A stretch of DNA of 64,000 nucleotides from Paracoccus homiensis (GCF_900111675.1 NZ_FOHO01000009.1:83328-147327), one strand, 5' to 3'; counted from the first letter of the stretch, positions 16,563-23,814 are shown. Translations and numbers: made by a program. The notes: generated from the sequence alone by a model not told the origin.

Positions 16563-16759
16563 GCGCCACCGCCTTTCCCGTATGCGGCGCGGACAGCCGC
16601 CGGATCCTCTCCGCTTTCGGCAAGATCGGCACGGCGGATGCGGCCGACCGTGACGCGGGCCCAGGTGTCATTCATGCCCAGGTCGCGACTTATGGCTGTT
16701 GCGTCCTCGCCCGCTGCATAGCGGCGGATGGCTGTCAGTTGCATGTTGTCGGTGTTCAT
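16559..16759 (-). CDS. Small HTH protein
   Basis: 66 residues. AIRRYAAGEDATAISRDLGMNDTWARVTVGRIRRAD is a helix-turn-helix resembling those in small phage or sigma-factor-like proteins. It overlaps both neighbours by 4 bases. Target unknown; it may regulate the late operon that follows. Confidence 0.65.
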   Translation of the reverse strand: MNTDNMQLTAIRRYAAGEDATAISRDLGMNDTWARVTVGRIRRADLAESGEDPAAVRAAYGKGGGA

Positions 16760-17079
16760 ATCTCGCCCCTTCTTGCGGCTTCGCGTCGGATCGCGGTGAT
16801 GATGGTCGAGTGGTCGCGCTTGAGAGCTCGGGCAATGTCGCTGGCGCTGTAGCCGAGGGCGTTGCAGCGATAGCAGATCACATCCCGGACCTTGACGGCG
16901 GCGGCGTGGCGATCGGGTCCGGTGATGCGGGCGAAGGTCATGCCCGCCAGCTTTGCGGCCTCTCCTGCGATCCCCTCGATCGCCATGACCTCGCTGCTTG
17001 CGCGGCGGATGGCGGCGACATCCTCGCGGGTGAAGGGCGAGGCATCGGGTTGGCGCACGATGCGCGGCAGGGTGGTCAT
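16756..17079 (-). CDS. DnaA domain-IV-like DNA-binding protein
   Basis: 107 residues. The C-terminal 45 residues (VICYRCNALGYSASDIARAL and KRDHSTIITAIRR) match DnaA domain IV, including the DHST/DHTT signature that contacts DnaA boxes. The ATPase domain of DnaA is absent, so the protein could bind DnaA-box-like DNA but not unwind an origin itself. Possible roles are competition with host DnaA, recruitment at a phage origin, or transcription control. It lies in the replication block, overlapping both neighbours by 4 bases. Confidence 0.75.
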   Translation of the reverse strand: MTTLPRIVRQPDASPFTREDVAAIRRASSEVMAIEGIAGEAAKLAGMTFARITGPDRHAAAVKVRDVICYRCNALGYSASDIARALKRDHSTIITAIRREAARRGEI

Positions 17080-17537
17080 TCTGCCACCTTCGGCATTGGC
17101 CGGATGAAGGCGGCCAGCTTGTCGGACATTTCGGCGCTGACGCGCTGGTGATCCTCGCGGCTCATGCCGGCGTGATCGTCGGGCTGCACGGCTGCGGCGC
17201 GCTCGCGGGCGATCTTCTCACCACGGGCTTTTTTCAGCAGGGCGACGATATCGCCGGGCGTCGGGCGGCGGCGCGGGTTCTCTCGGTTCCAGGACCGCAG
17301 TGCCCAAACGACCTGCTCGTGAGTCCAGTCCTGCAATTCATCGCAGAACCACGCCAACAGGCCCGCTTTGACCTCATCGCTTTCCGATGGGTCGAAATAC
17401 GCTGCCATGACGATCTTGACCTCAGAAGCAATCGTCTGACGGTGTGCGGACAGCTCTTGCGGCGAAAGCGATTTGGCGAGCTGTGGCGTCGGAGCGGGCA
17501 GCGGCGCGGTGATCTGTGCGGGCAGATTGCGGGTCAT
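17076..17537 (-). CDS. Putative helicase-loader-like replication protein
   Basis: 153 residues. The segment WTHEQVVWALRSWNRENPRRRPTPGDIVALLKKARGE (central part) is the conserved core of small alphaproteobacterial phage proteins found after DUF1376 genes, which are thought to load or regulate the replicative helicase. GAGGGA precedes the ATG at 17537, supporting this start even though it lies 116 bases inside the previous gene in another frame. No ATP-binding motif is visible. Function is an inference from neighbourhood. Confidence 0.6.
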   Translation of the reverse strand: MTRNLPAQITAPLPAPTPQLAKSLSPQELSAHRQTIASEVKIVMAAYFDPSESDEVKAGLLAWFCDELQDWTHEQVVWALRSWNRENPRRRPTPGDIVALLKKARGEKIARERAAAVQPDDHAGMSREDHQRVSAEMSDKLAAFIRPMPKVAE

Positions 17538-18357
17538 GGCGGGTTCCCTCGATCGGTTTCAGGGCAGGTGCGGATAGCTGGCCGCTCAGGCGGCGCAGCG
17601 GTTCGGTGAAGTAGGTGAAGGATTTGGGCGGCCCGTCGCGCTTGCCGGCTGATATCCTGGCAATCTCCGCGCAGATCAGGTCGGGGTTCAGGTTCGGCAG
17701 GTCCAACCAGCGGCGAAGTTCGGACACGTCCCCTGCCCCGCCGATGAATTTCGACGGCCCGATAACGCCATCAGGGCTGACACCCATCGCGGCGAGAACG
17801 CGCTCTCGAATTTCGGGCTCGTGCGCACACGCGCTACCACCACCACCACCTATATTCTGGTTCTGGTTCTGGTTAGCATTGCTCGGGCATTGCTCCTGCA
17901 TATTGCCCTCACTGTTTTCATTTGATTTTTTCGGCCTGTGATCGTCGCTTTGCTGTTCGTCACTTTGCCGTTTGACCTTCGCGTTTTCGCACTCGCCACT
18001 TTGCCCTTTGGATTTCGACCAGCGGGCATCAGCCGCGCGTTTCGCGCGTTCGGACGCCTCGCCAATGGCCTCTTTTGCGGCTGCAATCTCGCGATCAACG
18101 CGGCGCTGCCAGAGCCCATCCGGCGTCTCGATCAGCTTCCGCTCGTCAATCAGAACGGCGAGGATCTTCTTGAATGTCCCGGCCGGGCAATTGCACATCC
18201 GGGCAAGGCGCGCGTGGTCGAATGGCAGTGGAGACTGCCGCTCATACATCATGCAAACGAGCGTGATGTAGACCCCGGTTTCTGCCGGCGTCAGGCCGCG
18301 CGTCCCGGCAAGCCAGTCGGACGGATACAAGGCGATATGAACGGCCTTCTCGCTCAT
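17422..18357 (-). CDS. DUF1376 phage replication protein
   Basis: 311 residues. The N-terminus (HIALYPSDWLAGTRGLTPAETGVY, then PLPFDHARLARMCNC) is the DUF1376 winged-helix domain found in phage replication initiator-like proteins. A charged linker, three NQ repeats (NQNQNQN, encoded by a tandem 6-base repeat) and a GGGGGS stretch lead to a C-terminal domain (CAEIARISAGKRDGPPKSFTYF). This is the arrangement of an O-like initiator with separate DNA-binding and partner-binding parts. Its last 38 codons overlap the next gene in another frame. Confidence 0.75.
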   Translation of the reverse strand: MSEKAVHIALYPSDWLAGTRGLTPAETGVYITLVCMMYERQSPLPFDHARLARMCNCPAGTFKKILAVLIDERKLIETPDGLWQRRVDREIAAAKEAIGEASERAKRAADARWSKSKGQSGECENAKVKRQSDEQQSDDHRPKKSNENSEGNMQEQCPSNANQNQNQNIGGGGGSACAHEPEIRERVLAAMGVSPDGVIGPSKFIGGAGDVSELRRWLDLPNLNPDLICAEIARISAGKRDGPPKSFTYFTEPLRRLSGQLSAPALKPIEGTRHDPQSARTDHRAAARSDATARQIAFAARAVRTPSDDCF

Positions 18358-18737
18358 TCGCCCACCTCGATTTCCACGATAACGGCCCCGTCACGGCACC
18401 GCTCACCGCGCTTCTGCAGCAGCTCCAGCCACTCGCCGTCATCGACGCCGATAGCCTCCGCCAGCGCGTCGAGGCCCTGCTTCATCCGCTTGCCCATGTT
18501 GTCGAAGTCGTAGCCGTTCAGACGGACGCGCGGCGGCGGGCAGTAGGTCAGCGTCACGCGCTCGACGACCGCGCCGGCGGGCAACTTTTGAACGGCCCGG
18601 CCCTTCTCGCGCATGATCGCGGCGCAGGTCGCCTTGTAGGCCCGCGCAGAGGCGCGCTTGCCGCGCAGCCCCTTCTGCGACCCGTTCGGGGACAGATTTG
18701 ACGGCGGCCATGGCAGGATGATGCGAGCGACGATCAT
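18354..18737 (-). CDS. rusA: RusA-like Holliday junction endonuclease
   Basis: 127 residues. LPWPPSNLSPN near the start and YDFDNMGKRMKQGLDALAEA with the following VDDG provide the conserved Asp residues and Lys of the RusA fold (metal-binding acidic site). RusA resolves Holliday junctions made during phage recombination and replication. It overlaps the DUF1376 gene and the MT-A70 gene by 4 bases. Confidence 0.88.
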   Translation of the reverse strand: MIVARIILPWPPSNLSPNGSQKGLRGKRASARAYKATCAAIMREKGRAVQKLPAGAVVERVTLTYCPPPRVRLNGYDFDNMGKRMKQGLDALAEAIGVDDGEWLELLQKRGERCRDGAVIVEIEVGE

Positions 18738-19285
18738 TCACCGACCCTCTCAAATTTCGTGGTTTCATTGCCCCAGACAGCCCAGCCTGCGCGCTGGCGG
18801 CGGCCGAACATTTCCAGCTTGCGAAGGCCCGGCAGGCGCGCATCGACCTGATCCGCGACCCATTCCGGCTTGCGGCTGTGTTCGCGCTGCGCGCCGGGAA
18901 CGATGCTGGTTGGGAACAGTGCGGGCCGCGGGCATGGGAACCGGCCGCGCGTGGCAATCACGACCAGTTCATGCTGATTGCGCGCCCAATAGCCGGTTCC
19001 GATCCGCTGCTTTGGCCAGACGATCTGCGACTTGGTGCGGAATCCCCATGCGCGGACAACCTCGTCGGCGCGGTGCGCGAAGGGCACCGTCACCCACATG
19101 AGCAGCAGCGCGGCGGGGGCTGCGATATCCTTGACCGGCAAGGCGCAGATTTCCTCGACTGTCATGCAGTCGTAGTGCCGGCGCGCGTTGCGACCGGGCT
19201 TGGCCGCGCTATTGCTGGCAAAGCGCCAGGGCGGATCGGCATAGATCACCTGCCAGCCGCCATGGGTTGTCGGCAGGTCCGTCAT
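18734..19285 (-). CDS. MT-A70-family adenine methyltransferase
   Basis: 183 residues from the ATG at 19285. DPPW (about residue 18) is the catalytic motif of MT-A70 N6-adenine methyltransferases; AAPAALLLMWVTVPF and IVWPKQRIGTGYW complete the fold. In phages such enzymes probably protect DNA from host restriction or alter expression. The start overlaps the PAPS-reductase-like gene stop by 4 bases (ATGA). Confidence 0.88.
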   Translation of the reverse strand: MTDLPTTHGGWQVIYADPPWRFASNSAAKPGRNARRHYDCMTVEEICALPVKDIAAPAALLLMWVTVPFAHRADEVVRAWGFRTKSQIVWPKQRIGTGYWARNQHELVVIATRGRFPCPRPALFPTSIVPGAQREHSRKPEWVADQVDARLPGLRKLEMFGRRQRAGWAVWGNETTKFERVGE

Positions 19286-20253
19286 TCGCAAAGCCCATAT
19301 TGTGAAGTGCAGGAAACGCCGTCATCTTCAGCGTCGATCAGCCAGCTATGCTGACGACCGCCGCGATCCGTTTGCGCCCACGCCGCAACCTGTTTCGCTC
19401 TTGGGTATTGAGGCCCGCCACGCGCACCGCTGATCCCGGCTCTCGCCATCCTTGCGCCTTCCGGCGTCACATCAGCCGCGAAAAACGTCGCAGCGCCACG
19501 CTTACTGGCGTCCGCAACTATGTCCTCCCAATCCTCGATGCGCTCGAAAGCATCAGGATACCGCCGCCAAATTGCGCGAAGTTCGGCTTTACTGGCGTTG
19601 ATGCACGGGAAGCAGCCGACGCGGCCCATCCCTTCGAGATAGAGCGGGTTGGGATCGACGCCGTGATGCGCGGCGAAAGAAAACACATTCTCAGCAGTCC
19701 AATGGATCAGCGGGCGATAGAACCGCATGACATGCTGACCCGGTGTCCTGACCGTCTGCCACATGGGCGAGTGTCGGCGGGCTATGCTTTCGTCGCGACG
19801 CACGCCCAGCCACTGAATGACGGTGGCGGATTTACGGGTAACGTCGATAACCTTCTGCTGGATGGCTTCGGATTTCAGAAATTCTGTGCAGAACTGCGCG
19901 CGGCGAGACGGGAACCGACCCTTCCAGATGCACAGGTCCAAGAACGGGTTTCCGGTCGGCTGAAGCACTTCAAGCGCGCGATCTATGGTCGCGCAGGGAA
20001 CGCCCTTCAGCGGCCATTTTTCTGCCACATATCGCCGCTTCTTCGCGATCCGCTCTGAAAAATCAGCGCGGAACACTTCGACCTCTGGTCCGCCCGTTTT
20101 GGCTGCAAGCCCTTGGGCGTAATCCATTGTGATCTGATGCTCGTTGCCGGTGTCGGCCATGACGGCGCGGAAAGGCCGACCAGATTGCAAAGCCAGCAGG
20201 TAACAGGCGGTGCTGTCTTTACCGCCGCTCACGTTGACGATGTGCTGCGTCAT
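19282..20253 (-). CDS. Phage PAPS-reductase-like PP-loop ATPase
   Basis: 323 residues. SGGKDST at about residues 9-15 is the PP-loop that binds ATP and adenylates a substrate; MADTGNEH and WLGVRRDES are further family motifs. Several Cys (CTEFLK; GCFPCINASKAEL) could hold an iron-sulfur cluster, as in DndC and related enzymes. True PAPS reductases lack the neighbouring genes seen here; phage members probably act in DNA or tRNA modification or sulfur transfer. It is coupled to an adenine methyltransferase and a second methyltransferase-like gene. Confidence 0.8.
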   Translation of the reverse strand: MTQHIVNVSGGKDSTACYLLALQSGRPFRAVMADTGNEHQITMDYAQGLAAKTGGPEVEVFRADFSERIAKKRRYVAEKWPLKGVPCATIDRALEVLQPTGNPFLDLCIWKGRFPSRRAQFCTEFLKSEAIQQKVIDVTRKSATVIQWLGVRRDESIARRHSPMWQTVRTPGQHVMRFYRPLIHWTAENVFSFAAHHGVDPNPLYLEGMGRVGCFPCINASKAELRAIWRRYPDAFERIEDWEDIVADASKRGAATFFAADVTPEGARMARAGISGARGGPQYPRAKQVAAWAQTDRGGRQHSWLIDAEDDGVSCTSQYGLCE

Positions 20254-20444
20254 TCAACCACCTCGATCACGATATTCTGCCGATCCTTGTCGTTGACGCG
20301 GAGGCGCCCGGCCTGCGTGCCGCGAAACAGCACCTCGCGCGCCTGCGCCAGCGTCAGGCCGGCGCGTTCAGCGTTCTCCGCCAGCGTGGCAGGCCCGGTG
20401 CGGACCGCGCGCAGAAAGGCCAAGGAATGCTCGGAGGGGGTCAT
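20250..20444 (-). CDS. Small phage winged-helix-like protein
   Basis: 64 residues from the ATG at 20444 (ATGA overlap with the previous gene). TLAENAERAGLTLAQAREVLFRGTQAGRL has the shape of a winged-helix DNA-binding segment. It lies between two DNA-modification genes and is likely translated with them. Function unknown. Confidence 0.6.
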   Translation of the reverse strand: MTPSEHSLAFLRAVRTGPATLAENAERAGLTLAQAREVLFRGTQAGRLRVNDKDRQNIVIEVVE

Positions 20445-21112
20445 GCTGCCTGCTCCATCGCGTGTGGCGACCACTGCGTCGCGCAGGCCTTGGCCACGCC
20501 CTCAAAGGTCCGGCTGCGGATCTTCCAGCGATCCGGCCCTGGCGGTGTGCGATGGATGGCGTTCCACGCCTTCCACTCGTCGCTGCCCCTTTCGGGTTCG
20601 GGCAGTCGATCGGTAGCCGTGAGCCTTGGAAGCCCGCGCAGATAGAAGCCCGTGGCCTTGTAGGCCGGCTCACCGAACCAGAACGGCTGGACGATCTGAG
20701 GCGCAGGCAGGTCCGCAGGCATCCGGTCCTTGGCCAGATCGTTCATTTCCGGGTTTTCGATGGCGACCCGCTCGATCGGCGCGCGCCAGCAGTCGATGAA
20801 CAGGCCCACGCCTTCCTCGAACTCGGCGCGCATGTCCTCGATGGTCCTGCCCTTCGGCAGTTGCTTCGGCGGCGTCCATTTGCCCGGACCGCTCATCCAG
20901 CGCCGACCGGACCGGCAAAGCCGGGTGCAGGGCGGGTGCATGACTGCCAGCAGATCCCAGCCATCGTCCAGCAGTTCGCGGATATCGCACCTGATGTGGC
21001 GGTTGCTGCCATCCTCGGCGGGCAGCAAATCGCAGGACCAGACATCGTGCCCAAGCGCATCGAACGCGCGGCGCATCACGCCTGATGTTTCGCAGCCGAT
21101 CAGCACCCGCAT
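20441..21112 (-). CDS. Phage DNA methyltransferase-like protein
   Basis: 223 residues from the ATG at 21112. MRVLIGCETSGVMRRAFDALG, DVWSCDLLPA and VMHPPCTRLC give an S-adenosylmethionine-binding Rossmann fold with a catalytic PPC-type motif like that of C5-cytosine methyltransferases; later IENPEMND resembles the ENV motif. The target-recognition region is short. Such proteins are widespread in alphaproteobacterial phages and are annotated as cytosine methyltransferases, although activity has seldom been tested. The longer frame from 21256 is not used, because GAGGTG lies directly before 21112. Confidence 0.75.
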   Translation of the reverse strand: MRVLIGCETSGVMRRAFDALGHDVWSCDLLPAEDGSNRHIRCDIRELLDDGWDLLAVMHPPCTRLCRSGRRWMSGPGKWTPPKQLPKGRTIEDMRAEFEEGVGLFIDCWRAPIERVAIENPEMNDLAKDRMPADLPAPQIVQPFWFGEPAYKATGFYLRGLPRLTATDRLPEPERGSDEWKAWNAIHRTPPGPDRWKIRSRTFEGVAKACATQWSPHAMEQAA

Positions 21113-21198
21113 CACCTCGGCCCCTGTTGTTCGGAGAAAAGTCCGCAGCGATGGAGGGCATGCTCTGCCCACCACCGGCCAAACGCGACGACGCGCAT
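21112..21198 (-). CDS. Possible 28-residue leader peptide
   Basis: A short frame (MRVVAFGRWWAEHALHRCG onwards) starts at 21198 and its TGA overlaps the ATG of the methyltransferase-like gene (TGATG), the same coupling used by real genes nearby. GGAAG lies about 12 bases before the ATG. It fills most of the 130-base gap upstream of the methyltransferase. Its existence is uncertain. Confidence 0.35.
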   Translation of the reverse strand: MRVVAFGRWWAEHALHRCGLFSEQQGPR

Positions 21199-21242
21199 GG
21201 CGGCTCTGACTTCCATTCTGGAGATCTTGAGAAGTAAGGATT

Positions 21243-21563
21243 TCACGTATCACCAAGCAGCATTTGCGCTGCCCCAGGCATGTGTTTCATTGCGTAGGCC
21301 ACGGGGCCGCCGCGCGGGCCGCACGATCCGCTGGCCCAATTCCGGGCGGTCTTTTCCGACACGCCAAAGAAAACGGCGGCGTGTTCAGGGCTCTGAAAAT
21401 GCTTGTTGATAAGTTCGATCCACGCATCGCGCAGATGGGCCTCGAAGCTGCGTGGCTTCTCGGACCCGGACAAAATTCCGGACGACATTTCTGGGGTTCC
21501 TGTGCTGTTGTTGATCCGTGGAGATCGTTGAACAGCAACAGAGACAGAGGGCGCGGCGGTCAT
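21243..21563 (-). CDS. Phage regulatory HTH protein (CII-like position)
   Basis: 106 residues from the ATG at 21563. The C-terminal half includes EHAAVFFGVSEKTARNWASG, a helix-turn-helix, followed by YAMKHMPGAAQMLLG. It is the second gene of the leftward early operon, right after the Cro-like gene, the position of CII-type or antirepressor regulators. It overlaps the Cro-like stop by 4 bases. Confidence 0.65.
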   Translation of the reverse strand: MTAAPSVSVAVQRSPRINNSTGTPEMSSGILSGSEKPRSFEAHLRDAWIELINKHFQSPEHAAVFFGVSEKTARNWASGSCGPRGGPVAYAMKHMPGAAQMLLGDT

Positions 21564-21796
21564 GCTGCGCCCTCGGAGGTTTTGGCAATCCCGGCAAAGC
21601 TGAACAGCGACTCTGGGCAATCCAGACCCTGCTCTTTGCAAAGACTGCGAATGATGAAGAACCACCTCGCCGGGAAGCGGTTCTCAACTGCCGCATTGCT
21701 TACAGCTGTCAGACCTACCCCGACCGCAGAAGCGATCACTGGGCGACCGATGGCCTCGCAAATATCAGCAACGGAGGGGCAAGTTTTCTGATCCAT
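21560..21796 (-). CDS. Cro-like repressor
   Basis: 78 residues. ADICEAIGRPVIASAVGVGLTAVSNAAVENRFPARW is a helix-turn-helix of the Cro type, followed by FFIIRSLCKEQGLDCP. It is the first gene of the leftward operon and diverges from the repressor gene at 21885. The predicted -10 element ends only six bases before the ATG, so the mRNA would be leaderless. Confidence 0.75.
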   Translation of the reverse strand: MDQKTCPSVADICEAIGRPVIASAVGVGLTAVSNAAVENRFPARWFFIIRSLCKEQGLDCPESLFSFAGIAKTSEGAA

Positions 21797-21802
21797 GCGC
21801 TC

Positions 21803-21831
21803 AGCATAGTTCAGATAATCTGGACTATCAA
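21803..21831 (-). promoter_or_regulatory. Leftward early promoter with operator in its spacer
   Basis: On the minus strand TTGATA (21831-21826), a 17-base spacer and TATGCT (21808-21803) form a sigma70-type promoter. The spacer is exactly the 17-bp operator at 21809-21825, so repressor binding should block RNA polymerase. It drives the Cro-like, replication and probably morphogenesis genes. Confidence 0.65.
21809..21825. promoter_or_regulatory. Repressor operator O1
   Basis: GTTCAGATAATCTGGAC is a near-perfect inverted repeat (7 of 8 arm positions). Its complement, GTCCAGATTATCTGAAC, closely matches the sites at 24726-24742 and 24756-24772. It occupies the spacer of the leftward promoter. 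Confidence 0.7.
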
Positions 21832-21848
21832 GGTTCAGATCGCCTGCC

Positions 21849-21865
21849 GTTCAATTTTTTTGAAC
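21849..21865. promoter_or_regulatory. Repressor operator O2
   Basis: GTTCAATTTTTTTGAAC is a perfect 6-bp inverted repeat with a 5-base centre, 17 bp long like the other operators, and centred 40 bp from O1. It overlaps the -35 region of the repressor promoter, suggesting autoregulation. A weaker GTTCAGAT half-site lies between the two at 21833-21840. Confidence 0.6.
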
Positions 21866-21878
21866 AGATGGCAATAAT
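21850..21878 (+). promoter_or_regulatory. Repressor promoter
   Basis: TTCAAT (21850-21855), a 17-base spacer and AATAAT (21873-21878) precede the repressor ATG at 21885 by six bases. There is no ribosome site, so transcription probably starts at the ATG (leaderless mRNA). Operator O2 overlaps the -35 element. Confidence 0.5.
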
Positions 21879-21884
21879 CACCGC

Positions 21885-22220
21885 ATGGACCTGGAACAGA
21901 AAACCAAGCTCGCAAGAGTGAATGATATGGGGCTGGCCGCGACCGCGATCAGGCTCCGGGCAGCCTATATCGTGACCGGCCTGCCCAAACAGCAAGACTT
22001 GGCCAAGGCGTCGGGCATCTCGAAGACTGTGCTGAGCAACGCCATGGCGGGATCAACCTTCCCCAACCGTGACGTGATGAAATACCTCTATCGAGCGCAT
22101 CGCATCGATTTCAATTTCATCTTGAACGGCGACTTCGCGCAGCTGCCGGGCGACGTGCAGGATCGCCTTTTCCCCGCGCTCGAAGCCGCAACCAGTGAAT
22201 GGGATCAAAAAGAAGGTTGA
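21885..22220 (+). CDS. Prophage repressor, short XRE-type
   Basis: 111 residues with one XRE helix-turn-helix (KQQDLAKASGISKTVLSNAM) and a short C-terminal helical part (MKYLYRAHRIDFNFILNGD). It lacks the LexA-like S24 peptidase domain of lambda-type repressors, so RecA-driven self-cleavage cannot be the induction route. It diverges from the Cro-like gene across operators O1 and O2. No ribosome-binding site is visible. Confidence 0.8.
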   Translation: MDLEQKTKLARVNDMGLAATAIRLRAAYIVTGLPKQQDLAKASGISKTVLSNAMAGSTFPNRDVMKYLYRAHRIDFNFILNGDFAQLPGDVQDRLFPALEAATSEWDQKEG

Positions 22221-22352
22221 GGCTCACCCCAAGCCAAAGACCAATTTTCGCCACAAGATAAACCACACCAACCCCCTCACTGATTCCTCTGCACAAAAGA
22301 ACGTAAGCGGAACATTGACGCCGCGCCAACCTGCCGAGAAGGACAGTTGACT

Positions 22353-22616
22353 ATGAGTGATGAGCAAGTGGACGCGATCGGGATTGAACAGATTGGCGAA
22401 GATGAACTGGCGGCCTTTCTGGCATCTCAAGCCCCACACGCGAACCGCGTGCACACATTCTGGACGCGCAATATCGTCCGGGTCGGCTTTGCTGAACAGC
22501 TGCTGCCTGATCAACCGCTGGCGCCTCGCGGCGCCATCACGATGGATGTGTACACTGCCAGTCAGCTGGTCGAATTGTTGCAGGCTGCGCTAAAGGACGC
22601 CAACACCAGTGGGTAA
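22353..22616 (+). CDS. Hypothetical lysogeny-region protein
   Basis: 87 residues from the ATG at 22353, with AAGGA about ten bases before it. NIVRVGFAEQLLP and GAITMDVYTASQLVELLQAAL give a beta-strand plus final-helix layout reminiscent of DUF3467-like proteins, but the match is too weak to name. It follows the repressor and overlaps the next gene by 8 bases, so it may be expressed in the lysogen. Confidence 0.6.
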   Translation: MSDEQVDAIGIEQIGEDELAAFLASQAPHANRVHTFWTRNIVRVGFAEQLLPDQPLAPRGAITMDVYTASQLVELLQAALKDANTSG

Positions 22617-23169
22617 TATGGCGACATCTGGACCGACCCAATGGAAGGAAAGACGCGCAGCCCGCAAGTCTGTGGCAGGGCGAAGTCGCGCCATCCATAC
22701 GGTCGGCAGTAGCAATTACGCACATAATCTCCTAGATTCAGTCATAGAGGGCGTGCGAAACCCGCAGGCCCAGGCGACGGGGCCAACGATGACCGGGGAA
22801 ATTTCGCAGAAAGACTACATCGATCGCAGCATGGAAACCGTCCGTGCCCAGAACGATGCGCGCTTTGCAGAGGTTCTTGGCGAGATCCGTGGCATTGGCC
22901 AGCGCCTTCAGCACATCGAAAGCTCACAGCTCTCTGCCCGGCAGCTTTGGGGTGCAGTCCTGACCGGTGCGGCAACCGTGCTTGGCGTCATGCTGGCCGC
23001 GCTGGCCTTCGGGTCAGATCGTTTTGATGGAGGGGTCGGCATGGCCGATCAGCGACTAGAACAGATGCAGCGCGACGCCGAACAGGACGCAATCATCAAG
23101 CGGCTGGATGCCTTGATTGCCACACAGGCCGCGCCAGAAAGCCCGACGCCTAGATCTGCAAACGAGTGA
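22609..23169 (+). CDS. Single-pass membrane protein with coiled coil, lysogeny region
   Basis: 186 residues from a GTG that overlaps the previous gene. A basic N-terminus and a coiled-coil-like region (MTGEISQKDYIDRSMETVRAQ to QHIESSQLS) lead to one membrane helix (WGAVLTGAATVLGVMLAALAF, about residues 112-132), followed by a second coiled-coil segment. The shape suits an envelope-located protein, possibly for superinfection exclusion; no family recognised. An ATG at 22618 is an alternative start. Confidence 0.6.
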   Translation: MGNMATSGPTQWKERRAARKSVAGRSRAIHTVGSSNYAHNLLDSVIEGVRNPQAQATGPTMTGEISQKDYIDRSMETVRAQNDARFAEVLGEIRGIGQRLQHIESSQLSARQLWGAVLTGAATVLGVMLAALAFGSDRFDGGVGMADQRLEQMQRDAEQDAIIKRLDALIATQAAPESPTPRSANE

Positions 23170-23247
23170 TACCGTCTCGCGGATTTCACAGTGGCCAGGA
23201 TGCTTAGAACAACCACTAACAGGGTCGCCCATGGAAATCAGATGTGA

Positions 23248-23277
23248 TTGGAAAGATGCGAAAACGTTGGCTATATT
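23248..23277 (+). promoter_or_regulatory. Promoter of Panacea toxin-antitoxin pair
   Basis: TTGGAA (23248-23253), an 18-base spacer and TATATT (23272-23277) lie so close to the ATG at 23284 that the transcript should start at, or within a base or two of, the start codon. No ribosome-binding site is present, fitting a leaderless antitoxin mRNA. Confidence 0.6.
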
Positions 23278-23283
23278 AACCCC

Positions 23284-23814
23284 ATGACTGCACGGTACAG
23301 ATTTTCAGCAGTGAAAGCGTTTCAGGCGGTCCACTGGATGGCCTCTCAGGGCGTGCCGGTTGACTTGCACGCAGCCCTAAAGACAGCATACTTCGCTGAT
23401 AAAACACATTTAAATGAGCATTTGCAGCCCATTTTTGGCGCAACCTATAAGGCAATGAAATTTGGCCCGGTCCCCCTTGAGATTTACGAGATCATCAAAG
23501 GAGAATCGTTACGCCTGTGGGAGCTTGGTCGCACCCAGCTTCCATGGACACTTGATGGCTACAACATTCGTTTGCTAGCGAACGAGCCGGTTAACGTAGA
23601 CGCCCTCTCGATCAGCGAAATCGATCACTTGGAGCGGGCGTTCAGTCGGTCTTGCAAGATGAGTTTCACTGAGCGCACAGCCGCAACTCACGGCCACGAC
23701 TGGCAAGCAGCGAACGGCGGGACAATGCGCTACGAGCACATGCTGGACGAACGCGACGACATGAATGACGCCGTTGCTTTTATTCAAGAAACAGCCCGCC
23801 ATATAAGGTTGTGA
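23284..23814 (+). CDS. Panacea-domain antitoxin
   Basis: 176 residues from the ATG at 23284. HLNEHLQPIFGATYKAMKFGPVPLEIYEII contains the family signature (Y-x-A-M-x-F-G-P-V-P), and AVKAFQAVHWMAS with the preceding residues forms the first helix of the Panacea (SocA/DUF4065) fold. These antitoxins pair with many unrelated toxins. The gene is more AT-rich than its surroundings. It is followed one base later by a gene of toxin size. Confidence 0.82.
   Translation: MTARYRFSAVKAFQAVHWMASQGVPVDLHAALKTAYFADKTHLNEHLQPIFGATYKAMKFGPVPLEIYEIIKGESLRLWELGRTQLPWTLDGYNIRLLANEPVNVDALSISEIDHLERAFSRSCKMSFTERTAATHGHDWQAANGGTMRYEHMLDERDDMNDAVAFIQETARHIRL

Noticed and set aside
1..17000. Gene transfer agent cluster
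   Set aside because: Gene order and families are podoviral (connector, gp11/gp12, internal proteins), and an integrase and repressor are present; GTA clusters are siphovirus-like.
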